A stretch of DNA of 64,000 bases from JACDCY01 sp964350145 (GCA_964350145.1 CAYGJL010000011.1:12827-76826), one strand, 5' to 3'. Shown: positions 1 to 8,339, counted from the first letter of the stretch. Numbers and translations: made by a program. Notes: generated by a model from the sequence alone, not told the origin.

Positions 1-668
1 TCGAGCACGAGATCCGAGCGCTGGTGGCCGAGGGCGCCGCCGGGAACGCGACGATTCCGCACAAGGAAGCGGTGGCCGCGCTGTGTGACAGGATGACGCC
101 GACGGCCGCGCTCGCCGAAGCCGTGAACGTGTGGTGGGTCGAGGACGGCGAGCTCGTCGGCGACAACACGGACGTCGCGGGATTTCACGCGCTTGCGAGC
201 CGCGTGCTGGGGTGCGCGCCGAGCTGCGAGCGCGTGGCGCTTGTTGGCGCGGGCGGAGCTGCCGCGGCCGTGCTGACCGCCGTCGGCGACTGGCCCGAGT
301 CCCGCGTGCGGGTGTACAACCGCGATCCGGCCCGCGCGGTCCGGCTGTGCTCGCGTTATTCCGATGTCGCGCGCGCCGAGTTGGTGATGGAGGAGGCGCT
401 GGAGGGTGCGACCATCGTGGTGAATGCGACTCCGATCGGGCTCCTCGACGAAGGGTTCCCCGTTGCCGTCGAGCGGATCCCGGAGCGGGCGGCGGTCATC
501 GACCTCGTTTACCGCCGGGGAGACACGCCCTGGGTGCTCGCCGCCCGTGAGCGTGGACACCGCGCGGGGGACGGGCTCGCCATGCTCGTCGAGCAGGCCG
601 CGCTCTCCTTTCAGCGGTGGTTCGGGCGGGAGCCGAACCGCCAGGCCATGTGGGCGGCGGTTACTTAG
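1..668 (+). CDS. aroE: Shikimate dehydrogenase (AroE), 5' end outside the window
   Basis: Reduces 3-dehydroshikimate to shikimate with NADPH in the chorismate pathway. The reading frame is open from base 3, so the gene starts upstream. The first visible residues carry the substrate-loop motif as NATIPHKE (family consensus NVTxPxK, so Val is replaced by Ala). A Rossmann glycine-rich loop, VALVGAGGAAAAV, is followed by NRDPARA, which fits the NADP phosphate-binding region. The C-terminal GDGLAMLVEQAA is typical of AroE. The TAG stop is at 666-668, immediately before comF. The call is secure; only the N-terminal part is missing. Confidence 0.93.
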   Translation, partial: EHEIRALVAEGAAGNATIPHKEAVAALCDRMTPTAALAEAVNVWWVEDGELVGDNTDVAGFHALASRVLGCAPSCERVALVGAGGAAAAVLTAVGDWPESRVRVYNRDPARAVRLCSRYSDVARAELVMEEALEGATIVVNATPIGLLDEGFPVAVERIPERAAVIDLVYRRGDTPWVLAARERGHRAGDGLAMLVEQAALSFQRWFGREPNRQAMWAAVT

Positions 669-696
669 CGACGTAGCGGCGCTGCTGCTCCCGGTC

Positions 697-1392
697 GTGT
701 GCGTCGCGTGCGACCAGCTGACCGGAGCGGGCGAGGGTGAGCGGGATCTGGTCTGTGCGCGGTGTTGGTCGCGGGTCCGCCTGCTCCCGCACCCGCGCTG
801 CGAGCGCTGCGGCCATCCGAAGTCCGGCGAGACGTGCGGCTGGTGCGCCCTGCTGCCGCAGTTCGTGCGCGCCTGTCGCTCGGTGTGCTGGGTTCCCGAG
901 GGCTGCGGTGGCGCCATCGTCCACGCGCTCAAGTACGGCGGGTGGCGCAAAGTGGCGCGGCCGATGGGTGCGAGGATGGCCCGCACCGACTGGCCGGCGG
1001 ACGTGCTTGCCGAGCGCGCGGCGCTAATCCCGGTGCCCCTCGCGCCGGACCGCCACCGGGAGCGCGGCTACAATCAGAGTGAGCTGCTCGCCCGCGCGAT
1101 AGCCGAAAGCTGGTCGGTGCCGGTCTGGACCGGCGTCCTCCACCGGCGGCGGAAGACGAAGACGCAGACCAGGCTTACGCCTGGCGAGCGGCTCGCCAAC
1201 GTGGCCGGTGCATTTTCAGTGGCGCCCGACGCCGGACCGACGCTCCGGGGCGCGCATGTAGTGCTGGTGGACGACGTCATCACCACCGCCGCCACGCTGA
1301 ACGCCTGCGCGCAGTCCTTGTTCGACGCCGGAGCGCGAATAATTAGTTACGTTACGTTCGGCCGCGCGCGCTCCGGAAGCGACGCGATCTGA
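697..1392 (+). CDS. comF: ComF-family phosphoribosyltransferase-like protein
   Basis: ComF proteins combine an N-terminal zinc finger with a type I PRTase fold and are linked to DNA uptake and handling of internalised single strands. Visible here are CVAC, CARC, CERC and CGWC cysteine pairs, then RHRERGYNQSELLA, and the PRPP-binding loop VVLVDDVITTAATLNA near the C-terminus. The start is uncertain. Family-like hydrophobic sequence (LLSDVAALLLP) precedes the first conventional start, GTG 697, and no ATG or GTG lies between aroE's stop and 697. A CTG start near 682-685 is possible. From 697 the protein is 231 residues, normal for ComF. It follows aroE closely and precedes gap. Confidence 0.82.
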   Translation: MCVACDQLTGAGEGERDLVCARCWSRVRLLPHPRCERCGHPKSGETCGWCALLPQFVRACRSVCWVPEGCGGAIVHALKYGGWRKVARPMGARMARTDWPADVLAERAALIPVPLAPDRHRERGYNQSELLARAIAESWSVPVWTGVLHRRRKTKTQTRLTPGERLANVAGAFSVAPDAGPTLRGAHVVLVDDVITTAATLNACAQSLFDAGARIISYVTFGRARSGSDAI

Positions 1393-1424
1393 CCAAGCAA
1401 TCACTCACCAAAGAACGCTCTCGA

Positions 1425-2438
1425 ATGACAATTCGCGTAGGCATCAACGGCTTCGGCCGCATTGGACGGCAGGTACTGCGCGCCGCGAAGGAGACCGGCG
1501 TATCCGATCTCGATTTCGTGGCCGTGAACGACCTCACCGACACGCGCACGCTCGCCCACCTGTTCAAGTACGACTCCGTGCACGGCATGTTCGACGGGAC
1601 GGTGGACTCGAAGGAAGGCGCCGTCGTGATCGACGGCGATGAGGTGAAGGTGCTCTCCGAGAAGGATCCGGCGAATCTCCCGTGGAAGGACCTCGGGGTG
1701 GACATCGTGCTCGAGTCCACCGGCCGCTTCACCGACGCCAGGGACGCCCGCAAGCACATCGACGGCGGCGCGAAAAAGGTCATCATCTCCGCGCCGGCCA
1801 AGGGCGAGGACCTGACCGTGGTGCTCGGCGTGAACGCCGACAAGTACGATCCCGCGACGCACTCGATCATCTCCAATGCCTCATGCACCACCAACTGCCT
1901 GGTGCCGATGGTCAAGGTGATCCGCGACAAGTTCGGCTTCCGGCACGGCTCGATGGTAACCATTCACAGCTACACCAACGACCAGTCCATCCTCGACCTG
2001 CCGCACAAGGACCTGCGGCGCGCCCGCGCGGCCGCGGTGTCCATGATTCCGACGACGACCGGCGCTGCGAAGGCGACGTCGCTCGTCATCCCGGAGCTCA
2101 AGGGCAAGATCGACGGCACGGCGATCCGCGTGCCGACGCCGGACGTCTCGCTCACCGCGCTTACGGTAGAAGTCGAGCGAGCTACGACGCGCGACGAGGT
2201 GAATGCCGCGTTCCGCGAAGCATCCGAGAGCGGGCCGCTCGAGGGGATTCTCGCGTACACCGAGGAAGAGCTGGTGTCGGTTGACTACATCGGCAACCCG
2301 CACTCGTGCATCCTCGACGCGAAGAGCACCAACGTCATTGACGGAACGATGGTGGCCGTATCCGGCTGGTATGACAACGAGTGGGGCTACGCCTCGCGCT
2401 GCGTGGACCTGTTGCGGTTCATCGGCACGCGGCTGTAA
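1425..2438 (+). CDS. gap: Glyceraldehyde-3-phosphate dehydrogenase, type I
   Basis: Converts glyceraldehyde-3-phosphate, NAD and phosphate to 1,3-bisphosphoglycerate in the cytoplasm. The protein has 337 residues, the normal length. The N-terminal Rossmann motif is GINGFGRIGRQ, the catalytic motif SNASCTTNCL places the nucleophile at Cys154, and the C-terminal signature WYDNEWGYASR is intact. It opens a gap-pgk-tpiA run in pathway order; pgk starts 15 bases downstream. No strong Shine-Dalgarno sequence is visible before the ATG. Nothing distinguishes a glycolytic from a gluconeogenic role. Confidence 0.97.
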   Translation: MTIRVGINGFGRIGRQVLRAAKETGVSDLDFVAVNDLTDTRTLAHLFKYDSVHGMFDGTVDSKEGAVVIDGDEVKVLSEKDPANLPWKDLGVDIVLESTGRFTDARDARKHIDGGAKKVIISAPAKGEDLTVVLGVNADKYDPATHSIISNASCTTNCLVPMVKVIRDKFGFRHGSMVTIHSYTNDQSILDLPHKDLRRARAAAVSMIPTTTGAAKATSLVIPELKGKIDGTAIRVPTPDVSLTALTVEVERATTRDEVNAAFREASESGPLEGILAYTEEELVSVDYIGNPHSCILDAKSTNVIDGTMVAVSGWYDNEWGYASRCVDLLRFIGTRL

Positions 2439-2453
2439 GACGCGCGGCACTCG

Positions 2454-3653
2454 ATGAACAAGAAGACGATCACGGACCTGCGCGATGAGGAGGTGCGCGG
2501 GAAGCGCGCGCTCGTGCGGTGTGATTTCAACGTGCCGCTCGAGGGAGCGCGGATCACGGACGACTCGCGGATCAGGGCGTCGCTACCGACGATCAGGAAT
2601 CTGGTGGACAGGGGCGCGCGCGTCGTGCTGTTGTCGCACCTCGGCCGGCCGAAGGGCAAGCCGGACGCGAAGTATTCGCTGCAGCCGGTGGCCGTGAAGC
2701 TCGAGGAGTTGCTCGGCAGGCCGGTGCAATTCGTCGAAGGCACCGACACTGACGAAGCGATCAAGGCGACGCACTCGCTGAAGGACGGCGAAGTGCTGCT
2801 GCTCGAGAACACGCGCTTCCTCGGCGGCGAGGAAGAGAACGAGCCGCGGCTGGCGCGCGCGCTGGCCGAGCTGGGCGATTTTTATGTGAATGACGCGTTC
2901 GGCGCGGCGCATCGGGCGCACTCCTCCACGGCCGGCGTGGCCGAGCACCTGAAGCCGGCGGTGGCAGGCCTGCTGCTCGAGAAGGAGTTGGACTATCTCG
3001 GGAAGGCGCTGGCCGATCCCAAGCGACCGTTCGTCGCGATCCTCGGCGGCGCGAAGATCTCGGGCAAGATAGACGTCATAGAGCAGATGCTCCCGAAGGT
3101 GGACGCGATGCTGATCGGCGGGGCGATGGCCTGCACCTTCTTCCGCGCGATGGGGCTGGAGACGGGGAAGTCGCTCGTCGAGGAGGACCGCGTGGACATG
3201 GCCAAGGACATTCTCGACCGGGCGGGGACGAAGCTGATTCTGCCGCACGACGCGATCGTCGCGCCGGCGATGGACCGTCCGGAGAGCGCGCACGCCGTGA
3301 ACCGGGCGAGCATTCCCGCCGGGGAAGGAATGTTCGACATCGGCCCGAAGACGGCGGAGTCGTACTCGCGCGCCATCGCGACGGCGAAGACGGTTATCTG
3401 GAACGGGCCGATGGGCGTGGCGGAGACGCCCGCATTCGCGGGCGGTACTCAGGCGATCGCGCAGGCGATGGCAGCCGCGACGGACAAGGGCGCGGTCACG
3501 ATCGTGGGCGGCGGAGATTCGGCCGCGGCGGTGGCGGAGGCGGGGTTGAGTGAGCGGATGAGCCACGTGTCCACCGGCGGTGGCGCGTCGCTGGAGTTTC
3601 TGGAAGGGAAGTCGCTGCCCGGCGTGGAAGCGCTCGAGGACCGCGCGGCATGA
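2454..3653 (+). CDS. pgk: Phosphoglycerate kinase
   Basis: Transfers the acyl phosphate of 1,3-bisphosphoglycerate to ADP, the first ATP-yielding glycolytic step. The 399-residue length is standard. Substrate-binding RCDFNVPLE (Asp24, Asn26) and LLSHLGRPKG lie in the N-domain. The nucleotide-binding motifs LGGAKISGK and GGGDSAAAV lie in the C-domain. The TGA stop overlaps the tpiA start as ATGA (3650-3653), which suggests translational coupling with the next enzyme. Confidence 0.97.
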   Translation: MNKKTITDLRDEEVRGKRALVRCDFNVPLEGARITDDSRIRASLPTIRNLVDRGARVVLLSHLGRPKGKPDAKYSLQPVAVKLEELLGRPVQFVEGTDTDEAIKATHSLKDGEVLLLENTRFLGGEEENEPRLARALAELGDFYVNDAFGAAHRAHSSTAGVAEHLKPAVAGLLLEKELDYLGKALADPKRPFVAILGGAKISGKIDVIEQMLPKVDAMLIGGAMACTFFRAMGLETGKSLVEEDRVDMAKDILDRAGTKLILPHDAIVAPAMDRPESAHAVNRASIPAGEGMFDIGPKTAESYSRAIATAKTVIWNGPMGVAETPAFAGGTQAIAQAMAAATDKGAVTIVGGGDSAAAVAEAGLSERMSHVSTGGGASLEFLEGKSLPGVEALEDRAA

Positions 3654-4444
3654 ACCATCCGATCTTCGCCGCGAACTGGAAGATGAACCACGGGCCCAGC
3701 GAGGCGCGGTCGTTCATCAAGAGGTTTCTCACGCAGTACACGCGGCATTACGACCGCACCGTGATCTTCTTCCCGCCGTCCGCATCGATCGAGGCGGTCG
3801 ATCAGCTGGTGGATGGCCGCGCCGACATCCTCGTCGGCGCGCAGAACATCCACTGGGAGAGCCAGGGCGCGTTCACCGGCGAGATGTCGGGGCAGATCGC
3901 GCGCGACGCGGGCGCGACGCTCGTGCTCGTCGGCCACTCCGAGCGGCGGCACGTCTTCGGAGAGACGGACGAAGACACGGCGCGCAAATGCGCCGCTGCG
4001 GAGCGCGCGGGACTGCGTCCCATGCTGTGCGTCGGTGAGACGCTCGATGAGCGTGAAGCGAAGAAGACCAAGAAGGTCGTTCTCCGGCAGCTGCGGGCGG
4101 GGTTCTCCAAGCTGGCGCAGATCGACGCGTTCAATCCGATCGTCGCCTACGAGCCGGTCTGGGCGATCGGGACCGGCCGCAACGCTAACCCCGATGACGC
4201 CGCGTCCGTTCACGGCGTGATCCGCGCCGAGCTGAAGGAAATAGTCGGCGACCGGGCCCGGGCGATCCCCGTGCTGTATGGCGGAAGCGTGAACGCGGGC
4301 AACGCGCCCGCGCTGCTGACCGCGCCTGACGTGGACGGTGTTCTTGTGGGCGGAGCGAGTCTCGACACCGGCAGCTGGATGTCGATCGTCCGAACCCGCC
4401 TGACCGCCGAGATCCCGCCGGAAGAGCTAGCCTCCGACGCGTAA
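3650..4444 (+). CDS. tpiA: Triosephosphate isomerase
   Basis: Interconverts dihydroxyacetone phosphate and glyceraldehyde-3-phosphate. It has 264 residues. N-terminal FAANWKMNHG supplies Asn9 and Lys11, catalytic His96 lies in LVGHSERR and the base Glu168 in AYEPVWAIGTG. The phosphate-gripping loop is YGGSVNAGNA. The start overlaps the pgk stop by four bases. A 300-base non-coding stretch with a large inverted repeat follows, so tpiA probably ends the glycolytic operon. Confidence 0.97.
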   Translation: MNHPIFAANWKMNHGPSEARSFIKRFLTQYTRHYDRTVIFFPPSASIEAVDQLVDGRADILVGAQNIHWESQGAFTGEMSGQIARDAGATLVLVGHSERRHVFGETDEDTARKCAAAERAGLRPMLCVGETLDEREAKKTKKVVLRQLRAGFSKLAQIDAFNPIVAYEPVWAIGTGRNANPDDAASVHGVIRAELKEIVGDRARAIPVLYGGSVNAGNAPALLTAPDVDGVLVGGASLDTGSWMSIVRTRLTAEIPPEELASDA

Positions 4445-4453
4445 ATCGACTTC

Positions 4454-4636
4454 GGACTGAGGACCCTTGCGGCCTCAGGACTCACTACAATCGCGGATCG
4501 GCGATTAATTGAGGATTGCGAACGGAGGGCATTCGGTAGTCCTTCCCAATGTTCCGCTCCTCCTCAGTCCTCGGTCCTCGATTAATCGTAGATCCGCGAT
4601 GGCCGTTAGTCCTGAGGCCGCAAGGGTCCTCAGTCC
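4454..4636. repeat. Large inverted repeat between tpiA and secG (heptad family C)
   Basis: Fills most of the 300-base gap between tpiA and secG. Bases 4454-4482 and 4608-4636 are a perfect 29-bp inverted repeat. A second nested pair, around 4489-4513 and 4576-4600 and built on ATCGCGGATC and GATTAAT, is about 22/25 matched. Near the inner right side a 7-base period is visible: TCCTCAG, TCCTCGG, TCCTCGA (4561-4581). The whole would fold into a long hairpin. It could act as a terminator-like or transcript-stabilising structure, but it has no U-tract. A diverged second copy lies at 63824-63954. The remaining bases up to secG (4637-4744) hold no gene. Confidence 0.85.
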
Positions 4637-4744
4637 GCAATTGCAGTTGACCGGGGATTGCCGCACTAACAATCGCCTCCACGGGCTTGGATAACTCGCC
4701 CGTATCCGCGATATTGACGCACCAACAATCCCCACCCGGAATCG

Positions 4745-5113
4745 ATGTACACATTTCTGCTGGTCATTCTGATTATCGACGCGCTGCTCCTCGTGGGAGT
4801 GGTGCTGATGCAGGCTGGAAAGGGCGGCGGCATGGCCGCCAGCTTCGGAGGCGCGAGCTCTTCCTCCGACTCTCTTATCGGAACCCGCCAGGCCGGCAAC
4901 GTCCTGACCAAGGCGAGCTGGTGGCTGGGTGGGATATTCCTAGCGCTGGCGTTCATCCTGCAGCTGATGTCGTCGCGCCCGCGCACGCCCGAATCGGTGC
5001 TCGACCGTCCGCTTTCTGCGCCGGTCCAGAGCGCTCCGACACCGACTGGACCCGCGCCCGCCGTGCCGCTCGAGCCGGCTCCGGCGACGCAGCCGCCGGG
5101 GGGCACGCCCTAG
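4745..5113 (+). CDS. secG: Preprotein translocase subunit SecG
   Basis: Small inner-membrane subunit of the SecYEG channel. The first transmembrane segment is residues 2-22. The conserved cytoplasmic loop GVVLMQAGKGGGMAASFGG follows, then a second transmembrane segment around 58-77. The C-terminal tail (about 80-122) is Pro/Ala/Thr-rich, a common low-complexity extension. The length of 122 residues is within the family range. The ATG lies after the inverted-repeat region with no obvious Shine-Dalgarno sequence. carA starts two bases after the stop, so the two are probably co-transcribed. Confidence 0.92.
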   Translation: MYTFLLVILIIDALLLVGVVLMQAGKGGGMAASFGGASSSSDSLIGTRQAGNVLTKASWWLGGIFLALAFILQLMSSRPRTPESVLDRPLSAPVQSAPTPTGPAPAVPLEPAPATQPPGGTP

Positions 5114-5114
5114 C

Positions 5115-6242
5115 TTGGCGGTGACGGCGGTCTCCTCCAATCCGGGGTTCCTCCTCCTCGAGGACGGAACCCTTTTTCACGGCCGGGTGCACGGACATGC
5201 GTCGAGCGCGGCCGCGGAAGTCGTATTCACTACCAACATGACCGGGTATCAGGAGGTCTTCACCGACCCCTCGTACAGGGGACAGATCGTTGTGATGACC
5301 GCGCCGCAGATGGGGAATTACGGCATCAATGTCGAGGATCCCGAATCGTCGGAGCCGCAGGTGTCGGGTGTAGTGGTTCGCGAGCTGTCCCGCACGTATT
5401 CCAACTGGCGCGCGACCGGGGATCTCCGCGGTTGGTTGCTCGATGCGCAAATTCCTATTCTGGAGGAAGTTGACACGCGCCGCCTAACTCGCCACTTGAG
5501 ATCCGCCGGAGTGATGCGCGGCATCGTGGCGGAGGGCGCCACGCCGACCGCGGAGACGCTCGCCATCCTCGATGCGTGCCCGTCCATGGAAGGCCAGGAC
5601 CTGGCATCGGTCGTCTCGACGAAGAAGGTTTACACGTGGGGTAACCCGCAGGCGCCGCATCACATAGTGGCGTACGACTTCGGAATCAAGCGCAACATTT
5701 TGCGCCTGTTCGACGAGAATGGCTGCCGAGTCACTGTGGTCCCCGCCAACACGCCACCCGAAGCAGCGCTGGAGCTCGATCCGGACGGGATCTTTCTGGC
5801 CAACGGCCCAGGTGATCCGGCGGCGGTCTCGTACGCGCCGAACACCATCAATCGGTTGGCCCGTCAGGGCATACCAATGTTCGGCATCTGCCTGGGGCAT
5901 CAGCTGATAGGGCTCTCCTTCGGCGGGTCCACGGTCAAGATGCCGTACGGCCACCGGGGCGGAAATCACCCGGTCCGGGAGTTGTCCACCGGGCGGGTGC
6001 TGATAACCTCCCAGAACCACGGCTTCGCCGTGGAGGGAAGCGAGGCCGGGATTCCGGGGGCTCCCGAGCTCGAGGTGACCCACCTGAACCTCAACGACGG
6101 CACGATCGAGGGCATGCGCCACCGTGAGCTGCCGGTCTTCGCGGTGCAGTATCACCCCGAGGCCGCCCCCGGTCCGCACGACGCCAAGCCGCTTTTTCAG
6201 GAGTTTCTGGCCGCCGTAACTGGAGCCGCCAAGGTCCTTTAA
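5115..6242 (+). CDS. carA: Carbamoyl-phosphate synthase small subunit (glutamine amidotransferase)
   Basis: Hydrolyses glutamine and passes ammonia to CarB for carbamoyl phosphate, feeding pyrimidine and arginine synthesis. N-terminal FLLLEDGTLFHG and VVFTTNMTGYQE are CarA-specific. The class I amidotransferase triad is present: Cys259 in FGICLGHQL, His347 and Glu349 in QYHPEAAPGPHDA. The start is TTG 5115 directly behind secG; GTG 5121 is an alternative. No carB is adjacent or elsewhere in the window. The next gene, an HU homolog, has its own promoter, so carA likely ends a secG-carA unit. Confidence 0.95.
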   Translation: MAVTAVSSNPGFLLLEDGTLFHGRVHGHASSAAAEVVFTTNMTGYQEVFTDPSYRGQIVVMTAPQMGNYGINVEDPESSEPQVSGVVVRELSRTYSNWRATGDLRGWLLDAQIPILEEVDTRRLTRHLRSAGVMRGIVAEGATPTAETLAILDACPSMEGQDLASVVSTKKVYTWGNPQAPHHIVAYDFGIKRNILRLFDENGCRVTVVPANTPPEAALELDPDGIFLANGPGDPAAVSYAPNTINRLARQGIPMFGICLGHQLIGLSFGGSTVKMPYGHRGGNHPVRELSTGRVLITSQNHGFAVEGSEAGIPGAPELEVTHLNLNDGTIEGMRHRELPVFAVQYHPEAAPGPHDAKPLFQEFLAAVTGAAKVL

Positions 6243-6246
6243 ACGC

Positions 6247-6275
6247 TTGACACATAACAACTAAGGTCCTAGCTT
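6247..6275 (+). promoter_or_regulatory. Sigma70-like promoter upstream of the HU-family gene
   Basis: A perfect TTGACA at 6247-6252 is separated by exactly 17 bases from TAGCTT at 6270-6275. This is the best match to a housekeeping promoter in the window, and it starts just after the carA stop. Transcription would begin near 6282, giving a leader of about 43 bases. The leader contains a short GC hairpin (GGCGC at 6288-6292, loop, GCGCC at 6298-6302) followed by a few T residues, which could be a weak attenuator or belong to a carA terminator. Confidence 0.7.
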
Positions 6276-6324
6276 CGGTTGCATGGTGGCGCTTTCCGCG
6301 CCGTCTTTTAACTGAGGCCCGGAC

Positions 6325-6651
6325 ATGACGAAGGCCGACCTTGTCGAGCACGTGACCGCCGAAATTGCCAAGACGGCCGGTCCGATGATCTCCAAGAAGG
6401 ACTGTGCTCGAGTCGTCGACGCTTTTCTGGAAGCGATTAAGGACGCCCTGAAGGAACAGAAGAACATCGAGGTCCGCGGGTTCGGGACTTTCAAGATCCG
6501 GCAACGGAAAACGCGCATGGCGCGGAATCCCCGAACTGGTTCTCCTGTAGAGGTTTCCGCGCGCCCGGTGCCCGTGTTCAAGCCGTCCAAGGAGCTCCGC
6601 GCTCTCGTCGCGAATCTGACCGACGCGGAGATGCACGCCCTCCCCGAGTAA
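6325..6651 (+). CDS. HU/IHF-family DNA-bending protein
   Basis: Small nucleoid-associated protein of 108 residues. The N-terminal helices (MTKADLVEHVTAEIAK) are followed by the DNA-binding beta-arm signature RGFGTFKIRQRKTRMARNPRTG. The proline at the arm tip that intercalates into DNA is consistent with N-P in RNPRTG. HU and IHF subunits cannot be separated with certainty here; the ARNPRTG form and the C-terminal FKPSKELRALV fit either. It is expressed from the promoter at 6247-6275 and could drive the moa genes behind it. I leave the symbol blank because hupA, hupB and ihfA are indistinguishable. Confidence 0.93.
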   Translation: MTKADLVEHVTAEIAKTAGPMISKKDCARVVDAFLEAIKDALKEQKNIEVRGFGTFKIRQRKTRMARNPRTGSPVEVSARPVPVFKPSKELRALVANLTDAEMHALPE

Positions 6652-6675
6652 TCGCGCGTGGCGCAGGAGATACAG

Positions 6676-6909
6676 GTGAAGGCGCTCCTGTTCGCCTCCT
6701 ACGCCGATGCCTTCGGCTCCGCCGAGGTGCCACTACTACTAGTAGTAGGTTCGACCGTCGGCGACGCCGTCGCCGCTATTCGCGCGAAGTTTCCGGCGGC
6801 GATTCCCGCCCGCCCGCTCGTCGCCCTCAACGAGCGCTACGCCCGCTACGAAGACGCTCTCGCCCACGGCGACGAGATCGCGCTAATTCCGCCAGTCGCA
6901 GGCGGTTAG
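6676..6909 (+). CDS. moaD: Molybdopterin synthase sulfur carrier subunit MoaD
   Basis: Ubiquitin-like carrier whose C-terminal thiocarboxylate donates sulfur to precursor Z during molybdopterin synthesis. The protein begins KALLFASYADAFG, has ALNERYARYEDAL in the middle, and ends IPPVAGG with the required Gly-Gly. I chose GTG 6676 because CAGGAG sits about 6 bases upstream; GTG 6658 has no such site and would add six residues. The stop abuts the moaE ATG with no gap. Codons around 6730-6750 are oddly AT-rich (CTA CTA CTA GTA GTA) and form a palindrome. Confidence 0.88.
   Translation: MKALLFASYADAFGSAEVPLLLVVGSTVGDAVAAIRAKFPAAIPARPLVALNERYARYEDALAHGDEIALIPPVAGG
6733..6748. repeat. 16-bp perfect palindrome inside moaD
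   Basis: CTACTACTAGTAGTAG reads identically on both strands and encodes part of Leu-Leu-Leu-Val-Val. The CTA and GTA codons are rare in this GC-rich window. The composition resembles the CTAGT-containing intergenic heptad arrays, though it is not one of them. It may be chance, a structured mRNA element or a protein-binding site. Confidence 0.6.
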
Positions 6910-7371
6910 ATGCGCGCGGCTCTAGTAACCCGTCCGATCGACGTCGCCGCGCTGGTTGCCGAAGTGGCCGCTCATTCCTGCGGCGCCGTCTCGATCTTCC
7001 TCGGCACCGTCCGCAACGTGCACGAGGGGAGGGCGGTCACGGGGATCGAATACAAGGCATACGAGGGAATGGCGGTCCGGGAGCTTGAGGCAATCCTGCT
7101 GCGCGCGCGCGAGCGCTTCGCCGTGGAGCATATTGTGGTGGAGCACCGGCTCGGCATGCTGGAGCTCGGCGACGCCAGCATCGCCGTCGTCGCGGCGCAC
7201 CCTCACCGCCAGCAAGCCATGGAAGCGACCCGGTACACGATCGAAGAGATCAAGCAGACTGTGCCGATCTGGAAACTCGAGCACTACGCCGATGGTACGC
7301 GCCAATGGGTAGATCCCACCCGGAGCGCGCCGGCGCAGCCGACCGCGCCTATCGCGGAGGTCGTGGGGTGA
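6910..7371 (+). CDS. moaE: Molybdopterin synthase catalytic subunit MoaE
   Basis: Large subunit of molybdopterin synthase, which converts cyclic pyranopterin monophosphate to molybdopterin using MoaD thiocarboxylate. Family motifs include GAVSIFLGTVRN, YKAYEGMA, VEHRLGMLELGD and the active-site lysines in KQTVPIWK. It has 153 residues. It starts directly at the moaD stop, and its TGA overlaps the moaA GTG start as GTGA (7368-7371). Its C-terminal tail is Pro/Ala-rich and not conserved. Confidence 0.95.
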   Translation: MRAALVTRPIDVAALVAEVAAHSCGAVSIFLGTVRNVHEGRAVTGIEYKAYEGMAVRELEAILLRARERFAVEHIVVEHRLGMLELGDASIAVVAAHPHRQQAMEATRYTIEEIKQTVPIWKLEHYADGTRQWVDPTRSAPAQPTAPIAEVVG

Positions 7372-8339
7372 AGGACGCTTTCGGCCGGAGCATCGAATAT
7401 CTCCGAATCTCCGTCACCGACCGGTGCAACTTCCGCTGCCTCTACTGCATGCCCTTGGAAGGTCTCCAGTGGCTGCCGCGCGGCGAGATCCTGTCGTACG
7501 AGGAGATCGCCGAAGTCGTGCGGCAGCTCGCTCCGCTCGGCCTGCGCCGGCTGCGGCTGACCGGCGGAGAGCCGACGATTCGCCCCGCGCTGCACAAGCT
7601 CGTGGCGTTGCTGCGCGCGATCCCCGGGATCGACGACATCGCGCTGTCTACCAACGGTTCGCGCTTCCCGGAGCTCGCGCCGGAGCTCAAGGCCGCCGGA
7701 CTCGATCGCGTCAATGTCAGCGTGGACAGCCTCCGTCCTGGCCGCGTGCGCGACATCGCGCGGCGGACCGTGACCACCCCGCCGATGGACGCCTTGCGCG
7801 CCGCGACGCGCGCAGGGCTCGCACCGGTCAAGGTGAACGTCGTGGTGATGCGCGGCATCAACGACGACGAGATCGTGGACTTCGCGCGGCTGACGCAGGA
7901 GCACGAGTGGCATGTCCGCTTCATCGAGCTGATGCCCGTGGGCGACATGCGCGGCGCGACCTGGGAGCACGTGGTCCCGAGCGACGAGATATTGAATCGG
8001 CTCTCCGCGCTGGGCCCGATGACGCCGTGCGACGGCCCGGCCCGCGGCAACGGCCCGGCCGTGTATCACCGGTACGCCGGCGCGCCGGGCACGGTGGGCG
8101 TGATCACGCCGATGACGCACACCTATTGCGCGTCGTGCAACCGCGTCCGACTCACGGCTGACGGCCGGCTACGCACCTGCCTGTTCGGCGACGCCGAGGT
8201 GAACCTGCGGGATGCGTTGCGGGCCGGGGAGCCGCTCGAGCCACTGTTCGGGCGCGCGCTGGAGGAGAAGCCGAAGGAGCACGCGCTGCTTCAAATGCAG
8301 GTCGGTGGTCTCCGCGCGCTGTCGCAGGTGGGTGGCTAG
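7368..8339 (+). CDS. moaA: GTP 3',8-cyclase MoaA (radical SAM)
   Basis: Performs the first step of molybdenum cofactor synthesis, rearranging GTP to 3',8-cyclo-GTP together with MoaC. The N-terminal radical SAM cluster is CNFRCLYC (Cys20, Cys24, Cys27) and LRLTGGEP is the SAM-binding strand. The C-terminal second [4Fe-4S] site contains CASCNRVRLTADGRLRTC. The protein ends in Gly-Gly, the conserved MoaA tail. GTG 7368 is chosen because GGAGG lies 7 bases upstream. No moaC is seen in the window. Confidence 0.95.
   Translation: MKDAFGRSIEYLRISVTDRCNFRCLYCMPLEGLQWLPRGEILSYEEIAEVVRQLAPLGLRRLRLTGGEPTIRPALHKLVALLRAIPGIDDIALSTNGSRFPELAPELKAAGLDRVNVSVDSLRPGRVRDIARRTVTTPPMDALRAATRAGLAPVKVNVVVMRGINDDEIVDFARLTQEHEWHVRFIELMPVGDMRGATWEHVVPSDEILNRLSALGPMTPCDGPARGNGPAVYHRYAGAPGTVGVITPMTHTYCASCNRVRLTADGRLRTCLFGDAEVNLRDALRAGEPLEPLFGRALEEKPKEHALLQMQVGGLRALSQVGG

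Noticed and set aside
547..696. comF starting at GTG 547 or 553 inside aroE
   Set aside because: Would overlap aroE by over 100 bases with Arg/Ser-rich non-homologous sequence.
4637..4744. tRNA or small RNA in the gap before secG
   Set aside because: Short hairpins exist (ACGGGC...GCCCGT) but no cloverleaf, T-loop signature or promoter could be seen.
6288..6306. Intrinsic terminator in the HU leader
   Set aside because: Stem is only 5 bp and the T-run is short; it lies downstream of a good promoter, so termination there would silence the HU gene. Mentioned with the promoter only.
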